DNA from: Nomia melanderi
Taxonomy: Eukaryota > Arthropoda > Insecta > Hymenoptera > Halictidae
Direction of reading: 5' to 3'
DNA length: 64,000 nt
Assembly (NCBI RefSeq): GCF_051020985.1
Contig: NC_135001.1
Span: 17,291,896 to 17,355,895 of the forward strand
Positions 24,322 to 36,453 of this stretch are shown piece by piece (position 1 is the first letter of the stretch; each line of letters begins with the position of its first letter). The translations under genes were made by a program, and so were the position numbers. The notes below the pieces were generated by a model, which saw only the letters and a list, made by a program, of their open reading frames with translations, did no database searches and was not told the origin of the DNA.

Positions 24322-25016
24322 CATACAATGACTATGAGGTTACCTTTTTTCCAGTTTCTGCCGATACTCATTGCATTGCGTAATCGAAACGGAATTTTTT
24401 CAGCAATTTCAAATATTTAACGTACTTACAACACTAGTAATTGCAAAATAAGGAAATTAAAAGCAGTTATATCGATTTGTACGTGGTGCTAATATTAATA
24501 GTAAGCTTTGTCAATTTACTGTGTTTATAAATAAGGATCTTCATTTTCCATAGAATCTAATTCCGCGAATTATGGAATTAAAAGACAGCGGTGGATACGA
24601 TTTTATTGAAAATCGTAAATCGGCTTTCGCTCCTCGATCGCGAACGTGTACGCATTCGCGAAGCAGCATTAACGATAAGTTATTGTAGGACTATACGTTC
24701 CAAACAATGGAAGCGACAGCTATAAATAGCGCCTTCATTATCCTGTATATATTAGCGAGATTTACCATAGTATGGGTGTTCCGGAGCGAAAAATGAAAAT
24801 GAAAATAAGTAATTCACTAAGATGATAGTTTTATGGTCACCTTTATTGCACGTACTATATCTTCGACAATAAACGATTATTAAACCATTAAGCGATCTAA
24901 AATTCGCTATTAACTGAGTTACAGTTCAGCAAGGCAAATAATTCCTGGCGATGAAAATGTAATTACGTTATCAGAACGTCGGATTCCAATGCTTCGAACT
25001 TCTGATGTGGTTCGGC

Positions 25017-25146
25017 TTAACACGTTGACTGAATAATCAACTCTCACGACAATCCCTTATAGCAGGAACAATTTTCTTAGTCCATTTGCATCCATAAACG
25101 GAATATTCCGCACGTGACGATCGTCACCTATCACCGGACGGTTTAA
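25017..25146. mobile_element. Short TTAA element, family T
   Basis: The left end is TTAACACGTTGACTGAATA. The right end carries the perfect 14-bp palindrome GTGACGATCGTCAC (25114-25127), 19 bp from the TTAA at 25143-25146. That TTAA is also the first TTAA of the next element. Confidence 0.55.
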
Positions 25147-25300
25147 CCCTTTGCGGGCGAAGATTCTTTGAAATATACAAGACCTTCAGCAGATAAAGCT
25201 GAGTTATATATCAAATGCTTAATTAATATGAAAAAAGGAAACTTCGCGGTGATCTCTTGCTGTTCGAATAACTAAAATATATGGGAAAAAGTGGATATAT
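25143..25300. mobile_element. TTAA MITE, family P, right-truncated
   Basis: TTAACCCTTTGCGGGCGAAG, then ATTCTTTGAAATATACAAGA and CCTTCAGCAGAT, matches the reverse of the 45806-45973 copy. No right end was found; the boundary is approximate. Confidence 0.6.
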
Positions 25301-25943
25301 ATATTTCCAAAAATTGATTCTCAAAATTGATAAAAATATTGAAATGTTCAATAAGTAAATTAATTCTCAACTATATAGCAATGTTTTCTAATTACTAAAC
25401 CACTTGACGAGCCACATATTTGATGCTACATCATATACATTAGATTTAATGTATAATCTTCTCTCGAAATCTACGATCAATGGAAATTCTATTATAAGAT
25501 AAAATGACTATCAGCTATTCAACGGTTAAAACTTGAGTGCTCAGGATTCTGTTAACCACGATGTATCACAACATTCTGCTCGTTGCGCCAAATAACATTG
25601 CGCGAGTCGCGATGGAAAACTCTTGTGCGCTTTCACACGTAGCAGCCGGAGCAGCGAAGGATTTTTCGGGAATCCCTTTAGGAGCGCTTTGGAAAGGTGA
25701 TAAGAAAGATGGCAGTTCGGTCCCGCGATAGTACATGTCGAAAACTGCATTCGGAAGTATTCCAAATGACAAATAACGTTTGCAACGTTTCACTTACATT
25801 GAAATAGAAATGCTAATAATATGATTTATTATTCTATTTCGACCCATTCGCGCGGCAGTCATTTTGTATATTTTGTAGGAAAAATACGCTTGGGCGATGC
25901 AGTGTAGAAACAATTGAAAAAATACTTATAAGCTGACTAGATG

Positions 25944-26158
25944 GTAAAAATATAACGTATTAATATTTATTAATACGGATTTCTTCATTTATTACTAAAA
26001 AGACAAGGAATGTTTCTCTGAGAAATTATTAAAGAAATTGATTTAGCAATATGCGGACTGAATTATAAATCAATTAATGTTTCGATAAGTGCACTCTTGA
26101 AGTTTCTATAGACGAATTTCAGAAAGTCAATTTAACTGTTCGGAACTTTTAGTGTTAA
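25944..26158. mobile_element. TTAA MITE, family D (left end decayed)
   Basis: It matches 50857-51074 in order: TTTCTCTGAGAAATTATTA, AAATCAATTAATG, GTGCACTCTTGAAGTTTCTA and the right end GGAACTTTTAGTGTTAA. The left terminus, where the hairpin should be, is not recognisable. Confidence 0.6.
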
Positions 26159-26322
26159 TATACCACGGCAAAACAAAGTATATCGCAAGTATGACACGTT
26201 ATTCTGGGTGAATGGGTTAATAGATTTAAATTTGTTGATTTGAACGTGATAGTTGTGTTAATTATAATATACACGGAATAAGGTTGTGAATTTATTTAAG
26301 CAGTAATTTTCTGTAGATATTA

Positions 26323-26550
26323 TTAACACGTTGACTATCACGAAAAACTTCAAAACTTTGTGTATCGCTTCTTTTTCATAGCAAAAATAAAAAGAAACGA
26401 TTATTTCTTTTTTGGCATCGCGATCATTAGGTTACATTATTATTTATTTACGCTATTGAACATTGTCATTCGACGTCAGTTGTCTGACAAATTATAATTG
26501 TTTTCAAGTAATTTGGAAGCTCCGATCATCGCTGACAGTCAACGTGTTAA
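26323..26550. mobile_element. TTAA MITE, family F
   Basis: Left end TTAACACGTTGACTATCACG, right end CGCTGACAGTCAACGTGTTAA with an intact TTAA on both sides; 228 bp. The interior matches the copy at 20664-20899 in reverse, including GAAACGATTATTTCTTTTTT and ATTTACGCTATTGAA. Confidence 0.8.
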
Positions 26551-29092
26551 ACTGTGATCCTTCGGGAATAAACAATCACAACACTCGTTGAAAAATTAAA
26601 AAATTACAATCTTCCGAGATGTATAAATAGCTGCTTTTCATATGTTTATCAACATTTCTTAATTTAAATATGCACTAAAGATACAAACAATGAATACGAA
26701 TAGGAAGATGACTGGAACTATGATTATAAAACGTATAATAAAGTTTATAATGAAAATGATGATTAATTCGACGACTTATTATGGGTTAGCAATCAGATAA
26801 CATCGTGATTATATCCCACACATGAACAAATGAAATATGAGCGACGGATTATCATCAAAGTTCAAGTGATAATAACCCCAGTCTCATTTACGTCCACCTG
26901 GTCCTGACAGTTAGTGCAGAAAGCTGAACCTTTCGGTGTGCAAAACTTTTTTTGTCATGCAAAACCATCATTTTCCGATGAAGTTTTGACTGTTTTAAAA
27001 CCTATTCATCAAGACTTCATATGTGATGGATTACCAGAGGAATGTTTATGATCACGTACACAAAATAAAGGCAAAAGTTTGATCTATCACGATTTGCTTG
27101 ATTTTTATTGCAATAAAAATTACATTAAATCTCTGAACATGATTTCTAAATACTTCTCGCGTTACCTTTTGTAATCACAGAGCGATACGAGGACTTGGAT
27201 GACTAAACCTTTATATTTCAGTTTAGTCAGTAGAAGGTATTGCAGAACGACAGGTCGTAAAAACAGTTTGTATAAGAATTTTATATGTAATTAAATATTA
27301 TTTTATATAGTAGAAAAATAAATATCATGAACTTATGGGACGTCCATTTACAATTATCAGACTGGTGAACTAATCAAACAATTAAGCAATTTTATAGATT
27401 GAAAGATTTTTAAATTTGTAATGAACATCTTTACAACTTGAACTATTATGAAATTGTAATGATACATATAATATATTTGGATGTTAATGTTAGGTTATAT
27501 TTATTTAGATTATATCTACATTACATCTATATTTATTTAGATATATTTATATTTAGACAATGTTACACTTTTTCAGTTTTTCAAAGCACGAAAGATTAGT
27601 ACAAGATTGAAATTCGGAAAATTGTTCTTTGGAAGATCTTTGGAAAATCATCATTTTTTTCTATGTAACATTTTTCTAATAATCCTACTTCAGACTATAA
27701 CCATAATCTTCTTGGTTATAAGAATATCACGTTCCTCAATTTCGGATGTACACAAAGGACATAATGTAATCATGGTGCTCAATTTTCCATGAAACATGGA
27801 AAAATTTACCTAGTTCAATTTCACGCGATATATCATGAACTGTTCTTCATTTCATTAAACTTTCAAAACAAAAATAAGGTATGCTCCTCTATTGGGGAAA
27901 TGAAAAAAAACCTATTACTCAATTGCGCTTTCAAACGTAAATAACAGTTCAAATATCTTTCACGGTCTATCAATCCACTCGATCGGGTATTTTTCATCGG
28001 TAACTGCGTACCGGTTCAAAGATGTCAGTGTATTAAGTACAAACTGTTTCGTTCAACTTTGATATCTGGCTCGTTTTCCAGAATCACCCAGAAATGTTTC
28101 CTTAATTGCACTGCTAAACGCGCTGACCATTCCGTCAATTAAATTAATTACAGGCCGACGTCCACAAAAGTTTCTCGATTGCGAGAAAATTCACAGAACG
28201 TTTTACCTCCTCGCCCCCTCCCGCCCCCGCTCTCCGCCGAAAGCTCGTCCTTTTCTGCTCGTACCATCGACCTCCTTCCTGCACTTTAGGGTTCCTGCGC
28301 CTTATGAATGCAGCTTTCGCGTACCTCGTAGAAAAAGTACTTAAAACTTTTACAGTTCAGCATCCCCTTTCTGAGGCAGTAATTGAAAAGCCTAGCAGAA
28401 TAATCGGTCATGTTAAAAAATTAATTCCTTTTTCTGTTTTCCTCTTCCGGGTCAACGAGCAACTGTTTCGCGGATCTTGCGATCTCTTCAGAAATCGACA
28501 AATTAATCTTTTCCAACTGATCATCTGGGTCACATTTCTCGGGATTTCAAAAAATAAATATAGATAAAATATCCGTATAATATAATAATACTAAGCAATG
28601 TAATAATGAATTCATATGAACCAAAAAATATGTTGTGTAGTTGTCTATATTCAAAAGACACCGATAAAATGTAAGTTTCGAATCTCATTCACTCATTTGT
28701 GTCTAAACATTTTTTAAACGAATCGTTGTAATTACCACTTTAGTAATTTAATAGTTTCTTAATAAACAACTGACATCATAAATAAACTTTGAAACGGAAG
28801 CCACTACATTAATGTTAACACATTATTGCTAAATTTCAGCTAATAAAAGCGCGAGTGTCGATGATTATACTGATACATTTTTAAACGTCAATCGAGCCAA
28901 AATTTCTAACTTACCAAAAAGAATAAGGAATTCGATCTTGTGATTTTACTTTGGATTTGTGTCATATCTAAAATGTTACATGAACGTAGGATTAGCAATT
29001 AAGCGATAGTGTTAACACGTGGTTATGCACGGTGCAATTGAAACGCAGCGGGTCAACATTTCGCAAGTTTCGTAAAAGAATAGCCCGGAAAA
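26551..29092. other. No gene recognised
   Basis: AT-rich throughout apart from a C-rich patch at 28207-28300. Short frames (for example 28304-28567 plus) show no domain. No transposon ends were recognised. Confidence 0.4.
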
Positions 29093-29180
29093 AATATCAA
29101 CGCTAAACCGAGCAGTTCACTCGACTTTTGAAAATTTCGCTATAGAAACTCCGAGAGTGCACCTGTTTAGACTTTAATTA
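29093..29180. mobile_element. Family D left-half duplicate
   Basis: It begins TCAACGCTAAACCGAGCAG, a decayed family D end. Bases 29131-29180 are identical over 50 bp to 29445-29494 inside the complete family D element that follows. The right half of D is missing here. Confidence 0.7.
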
Positions 29181-29182
29181 TT

Positions 29183-29410
29183 TGTACGAGATTTTGATTC
29201 GTGCAATTGTGCGAATACACATTGGAATACTCTGGTTTTAAAGTTACAATTTTCGCGATTTATATAGACGAACACGTAGTTGTCTACAAAGAACAGAATA
29301 AAGTGTAGAATAATTTCCGTAAATCTAGTGTTAACAGTCAACAAATGACGTACGTGAAAGTTAACACTATTTCTACCAAAGGTGTCAAAAGACACTTTCT
29401 GAAATTTTAA
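29183..29410. mobile_element. Composite: family C right part, 26-bp spacer, family E left part
   Basis: Family C sequence runs to the TTAA at 29331-29334. A 26-bp spacer (29335-29360) identical to 8315-8340 follows, then family E from the TTAA at 29361 with its hairpin GTGTCAAAAGACAC. Over about 110 bp this copy differs from the 8.3-kb copy at only a few positions. Family E breaks off at 29407-29410, where a family D element begins. Confidence 0.75.
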
Positions 29411-29632
29411 CACTAAAACTACCGAGCACTTCAATTGACTTTTTAAAATTTCGCTATAGAAACTCCGAGAGTGCACCTGTTTAGACTTTAATTAACGTAC
29501 AATTCAATGTGCGCAGTGCTGAATGAATTGCTTTAATAATTTCTCAGAGAAACACCCGTTACCTTTCTGATAATTGCAAAAAGAAGACATCTGGCACGGG
29601 TCATTCGACCCCTCTGGTGGTTTTAGTGTTAA
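29407..29632. mobile_element. TTAA MITE, family D, complete
   Basis: Left end TTAACACTAAAACTACCGAG, right end GGTGGTTTTAGTGTTAA, TTAA at both edges, 226 bp. The hairpin GGGTCATTCGACCC (29598-29611) ends 21 bp from the right edge. It is inverted relative to 50857-51074. Confidence 0.85.
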
Positions 29633-29796
29633 AGCAATAGAGGACACGGTGCTCGAGTTTTATTCCAATACACATTTACGTCACAGCTGAATTTCGATGT
29701 GAATTGATCAGTTCGCGAATCGCGCTGAAGGATACCGAACGGCATCCATAAATAAGCATACGACACCGGGTCTTTCTTGCGTGCGCGCGATACAAG

Positions 29797-29919
29797 ATGC
29801 GGGCTTTTACGACAGCCACGCTGAAATACGATGAAGAGGAAGACAAAGAGGTGGAAGATCGAGGAAGCGGAGGCGGTAACATTTCACCCAGCGATGCGAG
29901 ACCGTTGCATCCCGAAAGA
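29797..29919 (+). CDS. Possible first coding exon, unidentified acidic N-terminus
   Basis: An ATG at 29797 (context ACAAGATG) opens a frame of 41 codons that ends exactly at a good donor, ACG|GTAAGC. The peptide begins MRAFTTATLKYDEEEDKEVE and continues with a Gly-rich, disordered stretch. A TATA-like CATAAATA lies about 45 bp upstream of the ATG, so a short 5' leader is conceivable. I do not recognise the protein and found no partner exon downstream on the plus strand. The minus strand is open here too (29676-29933), which weakens the case. Confidence 0.2.
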
Positions 29920-30195
29920 ACGGTAAGCAACAAATTTTCTACGTCTCTCTTCGTTTTTACGCTCTACTTCGTCATCGATAAATATCGGCCACGATGACGC
30001 TTTCCTTTTGCCCGGCGACTGCAAACAGAGACAAAATGTCGAACGTTCAGGAAACGCTCGGACCAACTTAAAGAAAACACGAATCGATCAGGAAAATCCG
30101 TCTGTTGGCAATGTAAACGTTTGCTCGGTCATTGTTTCTCGACATGCTGTAAGAATTTATAACAGAAGTTTTCTGCTAGTACATGTTAACTGTCG

Positions 30196-31152
30196 CGCAG
30201 TCGAGTATTTGTCTGGTCTGGGTGATCGATGGTAAAGACAGGTCTATATTGATTTTATACGAGAAAATATCAGAATGCAATGTAATAATAATAATAATAT
30301 GCAATTCAATGGTGTATGACAATAAATTTATTAATATAAATTATATATATATAATTTCATGTGTTTGTATAAAAAGTTATATATTTATATATCATATATT
30401 ACGTGATATTACATACAATAATATAATATATAATACATAATAATGAATCATATAATTGTTTAATTGCTTAATTTATTGATTTTCTGTGAATTTTTTATAC
30501 TAGTAAGCAAAATTAAAGCATTACAAAATTTCGGTTGAAAAATTACTGAAGTTGAAAGTGATATAACTTTCTAAGAAAAATATTTCGACATACTAAACTT
30601 AATGACCTCAGAAAGTGACTTTCCGAGACATTGCAGAGTGCAACGTGCGGCCGCCAATTTGCGGTGAACAAATTGCTCTGAAACGAAAAGGCGAATGTAT
30701 GTAGATTTTATTTTTGCATCAGAATCTCGAAACCTTACTGAATACAACTGTGCTTGAAAGAAAGCCGGGACGCATCCTGATCTATGGCAAAATCATTCGT
30801 AATATTGTACAACTATACGAAACATCGATGATGCATTAGTTATATTAAAATGTGAATACTCACATAAAGATTCATATCAAAACTAATGAACTATTAAAGC
30901 CGTAGGATATACATGTCTGAAAAATTTAATACCGAAGAAAAATTCGTACAACGCTTCCAGAACATACGGGAAGTTGCATGAGGAATTTCAAGAGTAAAAC
31001 TCGTAGTCGAAAAATGCCCAACTTTCGGAACAGCTCAGCACTTTTCGAGTGCTCATTCGATTCAGCTATCGCAAACACCATGAATTTTACAGTTTAGGAA
31101 AATTCTGAAAATAAACTTTCGCCCATCCAGACCGGGTAAATATCTCACTGTG
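30196..31152. mobile_element. Non-autonomous Transib-like element, copy 1
   Basis: It aligns over most of its length with copy 2 (55369-56446). The terminal repeats are decayed: CGCAGTCGAGTATTTGTCTG at the left and, inverted at the right, CACAGTG. The 5-bp flanks are TGTCG and CATCG, each one CpG transition from CGTCG. The left third is almost pure AT. It carries about 170 bp (roughly 30730-30890) that copy 2 lacks, and lacks the family M insertion of copy 2, so it serves as the empty site. No transposase is encoded. Confidence 0.7.
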
Positions 31153-31893
31153 CATCGTGGCAGAAACCAATGAACGAGAGTAGCAAATTTCGAAATGACT
31201 GAGAACAGTGAATATTGTAAAATGAATTATTCAGCAGGATAAACTGTTCGATAATGCGTAGTACGAACGAAAAGTTCCTTTTAGAATGATTAATAGCTGT
31301 TGCAGTATAAAATTATATCTATAAAGAAATAGTATAAAGTAGAAGATTCACTGTTAAATAATTTATCATTGCTATTAACAACATTTAACTCGCTCGTGAA
31401 TAAAATAAGGTACCCGTGAGAACACACGAAATCAGTATGATAGTGAACACGTTAAAATTGCTTTCTTTCGGTCTATGTTCAAATATTTTTCAGTCGTACC
31501 ACGTTTTATTCGGCAGAACCGGATAACGTGCTAAGCGCAATGCCTACTTCCAGCGCAATTTCATCCAATTTTATTCGCCGATTTCACTGAATTAGAGCAT
31601 CGACTTCCTTAACGTTCTCAGGAGTCGGTGTTCTTTCGCGGTACTCATCAGTAACTTCCTCAGCCCCATTTTCAAATGACTTGCACCACTTACGAGGGAA
31701 GGACCTCAATTGTGCGACTTCGATTTTAACGGGTCTTCGTGAGGCGATAATATATAGATTTCCAGCGGTGGGCGTGAAATATTAGTAGACATTTGATCAT
31801 TTTCAAGGTGTGCATAAATAAAGCGATGTACATGTCACGTACTATGAATATAAATTGCAGTAATCAAAGTTGCGTTAGTGAATATTCTCTACA
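31153..31893. other. No gene recognised
   Basis: Moderately AT-rich sequence without identifiable exons or repeat ends. Confidence 0.35.
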
Positions 31894-32105
31894 TTAACAC
31901 GCCCAACCAAATCGGATTACTATAGTTCATCGAATTAAACGATGATTATTTGAAAACATTTCTATATTATAAATAATGCTATCTAATGCGGTGCCATTCT
32001 GCTTGTGCAATGATAATGATGTAATTCAAACAAATGATTTAATATTATATTTCTTTCATTTCGTGCATTTTGCTCTATGAAATCGTGCGGCATTCAACGG
32101 GTTAA
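31894..32105. mobile_element. TTAA MITE, family G
   Basis: Left end TTAACACGCCCAACCAAATC, right end GGCATTCAACGGGTTAA, 212 bp. It aligns with 39910-40155 through TTAAACGATGATTATTTGAA and CTATATTATAAATAATGCT. It has lost the palindrome seen near the left end of the 39.9-kb copy. Confidence 0.75.
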
Positions 32106-32781
32106 GAAAAGCATTTCTTACTTTACTATTTATACTTAAAATTATGATAATTTAACTAAGATTTTACTATACGTAATGGTGCTAAAGAGATGTTGACAAG
32201 GAATATTCTACAGCGTTAATTAAACTTTGCCAGAGGAAATAAAGAAACAAGTACTTGCTTAATATTCCTAATATTCGAATATATCGTGGTTACATTCGTG
32301 TTTACATGTGGCAATTATCGATAATTATTATTAGTAAATTATTAATAGTAAATTAATTTAATTATTAATATCAATAATAGTTAATTATTAGAAAACACAT
32401 TCGTGTTTACATGTGGCAATTATCCATAATTACGTATGCTGCAACCGCAGCGAATTTCTATAGTCACGTTTCAATTGAAAAGACCTTACAACTGTACAAC
32501 AATTACACAATAACACTACATTAATTTGAGATAATATTTACAATACATCTTCAATCAGTCGGAAATATTTCGCCACACTAGGAAGACAACGCCAATGGGA
32601 ATGACGTCGTTTTTCACCATGGAAATTCTTCAAAATAACACATTTGTGCATTAGCAGTATTTGATTTACAGATTTTCTAAATACATCATAAAATACTTTG
32701 TCAAAATAAGTAACCAACAAAACGAGTTGACACAAAGCTCGCTTTGCATTACAAGGCAAGGAGTTGTAGTTCACTGCAAGA

Positions 32782-32998
32782 CTAACGCGTTGAATACCTC
32801 ATGATTTTATGAAGCAAAATACACAAAATGGAATATGATATTAAATCATTTGATTGAATTGCATCATTATTATTATTGTTCCAGTTGAATATCACGGAAT
32901 TAGGTAGCATTATTCGCAATATAGAAATGTTTCCAAATAATCGTTTCATCGAGTGAATTGTAGTAACTCAATTTGTTTGGGGGTCGCGTGTCAGTAAT
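32782..32998. mobile_element. TTAA MITE, family G, reverse
   Basis: It starts CTAACGCGTTGAATACCTC and follows the reverse of family G: AAGCAAAATACACAAAATGG, ATTAAATCATTTGATTGAAT and CCAAATAATCGTTTCATCGA. The right end is near GGGGGTCGCGTGTCAG without a clear TTAA. Confidence 0.65.
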
Positions 32999-35465
32999 GT
33001 ACTTCGTCTCAGAGAAAATCAATTTCAAATATTCGTAAAAACATTGGTTTCTTGGTTGTATCAACAGTTACGGTGTACCTGACTTATGTTGCGCTGTAAA
33101 TCGGTCACGATTTACAACGAATAGGGCACTGCATCGTACAAAGGTGAACCTTGGGAGACATAAAGGTGGACAGGGATCGTGAAAGAAGCACCGAAGCAGT
33201 CGAACTTCCTTGAATTCTTGGCATAAAGTTAGGAAACTAAATGAGCGTACAGGATACCGAGACCGACTGATGGAGAAACGTAACACCGTTTAAGACACTT
33301 CTTTACTAACAAGACTGCACCCAGCAATCCAAGATCTCCAGGAAGCCGTAAACGACGATGCTGGAAACGGAGCACGGCATAAACGAAGATAATGGAGATA
33401 ATGCTGTCTTTTATCGTATCGAGGATTGCAAACGCAACGGCGTGTTTGCAAGCGCTGCAGGATAATCCGAGTTCCATTCCAGATACGAGACAGAAATTAT
33501 GATCGATGCAGTGACAGCGCAATCTCTGATTGAGGCAAGGATGTATTGGGTAAGTAATAAGCATGGCAGGAAATTACATTTGAAATGTAATCAAATATTC
33601 GGGACGCATGAATAAAACAAATGTTTAATTATAATTCATGAAAATTTTCCAGTGGATTACTTACGGGATGGCGAAACAGGGCGCAGAAAGACACCCGTGT
33701 AGTATAAAGGATTAATTTCATTTATTTCGCTACTAGAGTACCTACGAATGAAAACGCGAAACAAACTTTCATCGCAGAAAGTGCTTAACAAGTTAAAAAC
33801 ACAATATAAAAAGATTGTATCAAATATACATTTCATTATTTGCTTCTCGTTAAAATGAGAATAAATGCGAGGTTTAGACATTGGTATGAAGATTCGATGA
33901 TTACATGAAATTTTGTAGTTGCACTTTTACGTACTGTTGAATAAACACGTGAAATTTCTAGTAGTATTAATTGTTTCTGAATTGCAATTCTCAATTAGTT
34001 TAAGTGCGCTTAAGTTTTCTATTTAATATACGAAAGTTGGCTCGAATCTTTCAGATTGTCCACTGAAGATCTTTCTTCGCTCGAAGTAAATATCCGCGGA
34101 ACGGTCTACGCAAATTAATAAGATTGCACCCAAATAGAAGAAATTCTTTGTTACCTTAAGTCTGTTAAATCATAATATGCTCAGAGAAGCGAAGAAGGTA
34201 CAAAGTACAGTCGCTGCCTACGTGAAAGACATTAAGAAGGAATTTACTGTTAGTTCGAGCTCTTTAAGCTCTCCAAAGTCAAGTTTCGCGAAGCGCTTTG
34301 CTGAAAAGCTGACGTTGCATCCCATTTTGCGCGTTCTAGGGACAGCCAGTCGACTTTATTTTTGGCGAAACTACACAAAGCCTGTAAATAACAAAATGAA
34401 AACAAACTTTTGCGAAGTAGTATTAATTTCATTATTCTGCGACCAGAACAAGTCCGGAACAGACTGTTTATTGCGAAAGTGGTGAAAGTCGATCTTTTAG
34501 AAAGAATTAGAGAACATGTAACCCGTATATTTCAATAAACCAACAGCAACTTGAACCTTTTCTTTATAAACAATTTAAGATTCTCTATATACATATTTTA
34601 AAATATCTACATGCATCGATTAAAATACAGACACGTGTATATTTCAACATAAGAAATAATGAACTCGCACTACTTCCATAATATACAATCCAAACACAAA
34701 GTGTTGAAAATGGAGTTTTAAATTGGCGTTATATAACGAGGAAAAAAGTGCTAATAAAGTTGTTTCCTGTTATACTATAAAAGTGCTTTGACTTGACGAA
34801 GACAAAGGAAACACATCCGAAGTGTGAAATAGGAAATCATTACGTTATAATGAGTGTTCATTTCGCAAACTACATAATTTCTACCAATTAAATTCCATAT
34901 TCTTCCTATCGCTGAAATCCGCGGGGTTTTCAGTATCCGATCGTTGCGGAAGACATTTAGTGGCGCTTTATTATTATTATTGATCCGAGTAAATTACATC
35001 ACGACAGCAGAGGACGAGGATTCATTTGCCTACGTTTTCACTTGTTTTTCTCTTATCCGCATCCCCCTCCGTGCTCTCATTTGCGCATAACGTTAATTTA
35101 AATCGATTTCACGCGTCAGGGGTGAAAATCTGAGGATCGCACAAGTGACAATTATGTCGTGCCATCTACCACTGTCATATTCGTGTCCAGAAAACCTGAG
35201 GAAAAATCGAACACGAGTAATTCGCGTAGTAGCGGTATTACACGTCACTCCATTTCGTCCGTATCGTCCAAATGACAAATTGAAAAAAGTCAGAACATGG
35301 CGTTCTATATCATCTTCAATTATCGCTGGCAGATCGCGCGAACATGAACAGACAATGAGGATAATGATGAAACAATGAATGATCACCTTTTTCTAATTAA
35401 ACTCCGGTCTTCGTGTTCACTTTTAGACAGCGTAGAAAAAAACTATTATTACGCTCTTCGACTTT
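32999..35465. other. No confident gene; unassigned ORF at 33229-33564 (-)
   Basis: A 111-codon minus-strand frame at 33229-33564 has a hydrophobic stretch (SIISIIFVYAVL) and is preceded in frame by a possible acceptor (ttgcctcaatcag), but I recognise no family and found no convincing donor. A GG|GTAAGTAA donor occurs on the opposite strand at about 33550, where the plus strand is full of stops. A plus-strand frame at 34177-34485 is Ser/Lys-rich without a domain. These may be chance or parts of a non-coding transcript. Confidence 0.25.
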
Positions 35466-35622
35466 GATCGAAACTAATGTATCGAACTCTGGACACATCT
35501 TTTATATAACTTTGAATATTTTGCTTTTGCAATGCTCTATATTGTCCTGTTTTTTCAAAAATTTAAATGTATAATGCAAGTGCCAGCACGAGTTAATTCG
35601 TGACCGGTCAACGATGTGTTAA
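35466..35622. mobile_element. TTAA MITE, family K
   Basis: It matches 7728-7885. The right end has a near-palindrome CACGAGTTAATTCGTG (35587-35602) ending 20 bp from the TTAA at 35619-35622. That TTAA is also the first TTAA of the neighbouring family J element. Confidence 0.65.
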
Positions 35623-35854
35623 CCCGTTGTCCGACTCGTGGTGAAGATTTTCAACGTGAATCAACAAATATATGTATCACTCAGTTCATTCGAAATCAAA
35701 GTAAATATTATTCCTCTGTAATCAACTATTATACTTGAAAGGAAATATAGGCATAACGTATGCTTAGAATTTTTCTCTTTTTCCAATAAATGATTAATGA
35801 CAAAGTAGCCGTATCGACCAGACTTGAGAAATACATTATAGGCCAAGGGGTTAA
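35619..35854. mobile_element. TTAA MITE, family J
   Basis: Left end TTAACCCGTTGTCCGACTCG, right end ATAGGCCAAGGGGTTAA, 236 bp. It is inverted relative to 43037-43281; both share AATATAGGCATAACGTATGC-like sequence and GAATTTTTCTCTTTTTCC. Confidence 0.75.
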
Positions 35855-35864
35855 TGTTACCACC

Positions 35865-36088
35865 CTAACGCTAGATTCACGGATGTTTATTCCAAGCTTT
35901 ATTCTATTATTTCTAGAAAACTACGTGTTCGTCTATATAAATCGCGAAAATTACAACTTCAAGAGCAGACTATTGCAATGCGTATTCGTATAACTGCACG
36001 GACCAAAATCGACTTAAATTGATACTAAATAAATAATTAAAACATTCGATATCCGTGAAATCGACGGGTTCCGTAAATCTAGTGTTAA
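35865..36088. mobile_element. TTAA MITE, family C, longest copy (reverse)
   Basis: It runs from CTAACGCTAGATTCACGG to CCGTAAATCTAGTGTTAA, 224 bp, in reverse orientation to 8137. It keeps the middle segment lost from the 8.1-kb copy (TGCAATGCGTATTCGTATAA). The palindrome near the right end is decayed (ATCCGTGAAATCGACGGG). Confidence 0.75.
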
Positions 36089-36453
36089 AATAAACTAAAA
36101 CAAAGAAAGACGAAGTTTTTCCAAATATCATCCATCAAAAATTCCCTGCTCGGTCATACGTACTCCTTACATTATTTTCCTCCACTTCGTGCGCAGAAAT
36201 TTAATTCATCGCACGGCCAACATATTTTTAAGAAAAACATACACCGTTCCGCGGATTCATTTCCACGCAACCATTTTTCATGAAATTTGCACAGCTTATT
36301 TACCGCGCGGATCGCATTGGTTGCGTGCGCCGTACAAAATGGACCAGGGAAAATATGTAAATATGTGTTCCTTATTCTCGGGAAATCTCTCCATGAACGT
36401 GACACACATACTTCGCCGAACTTTTGAATTCGAATGACAGGGGGCCGACTTAC

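Noticed and set aside
33229..33564. 111-codon minus-strand frame with hydrophobic stretch, first considered as a receptor exon
   Set aside because: No family motif, no convincing donor; hydrophobicity alone is weak evidence.
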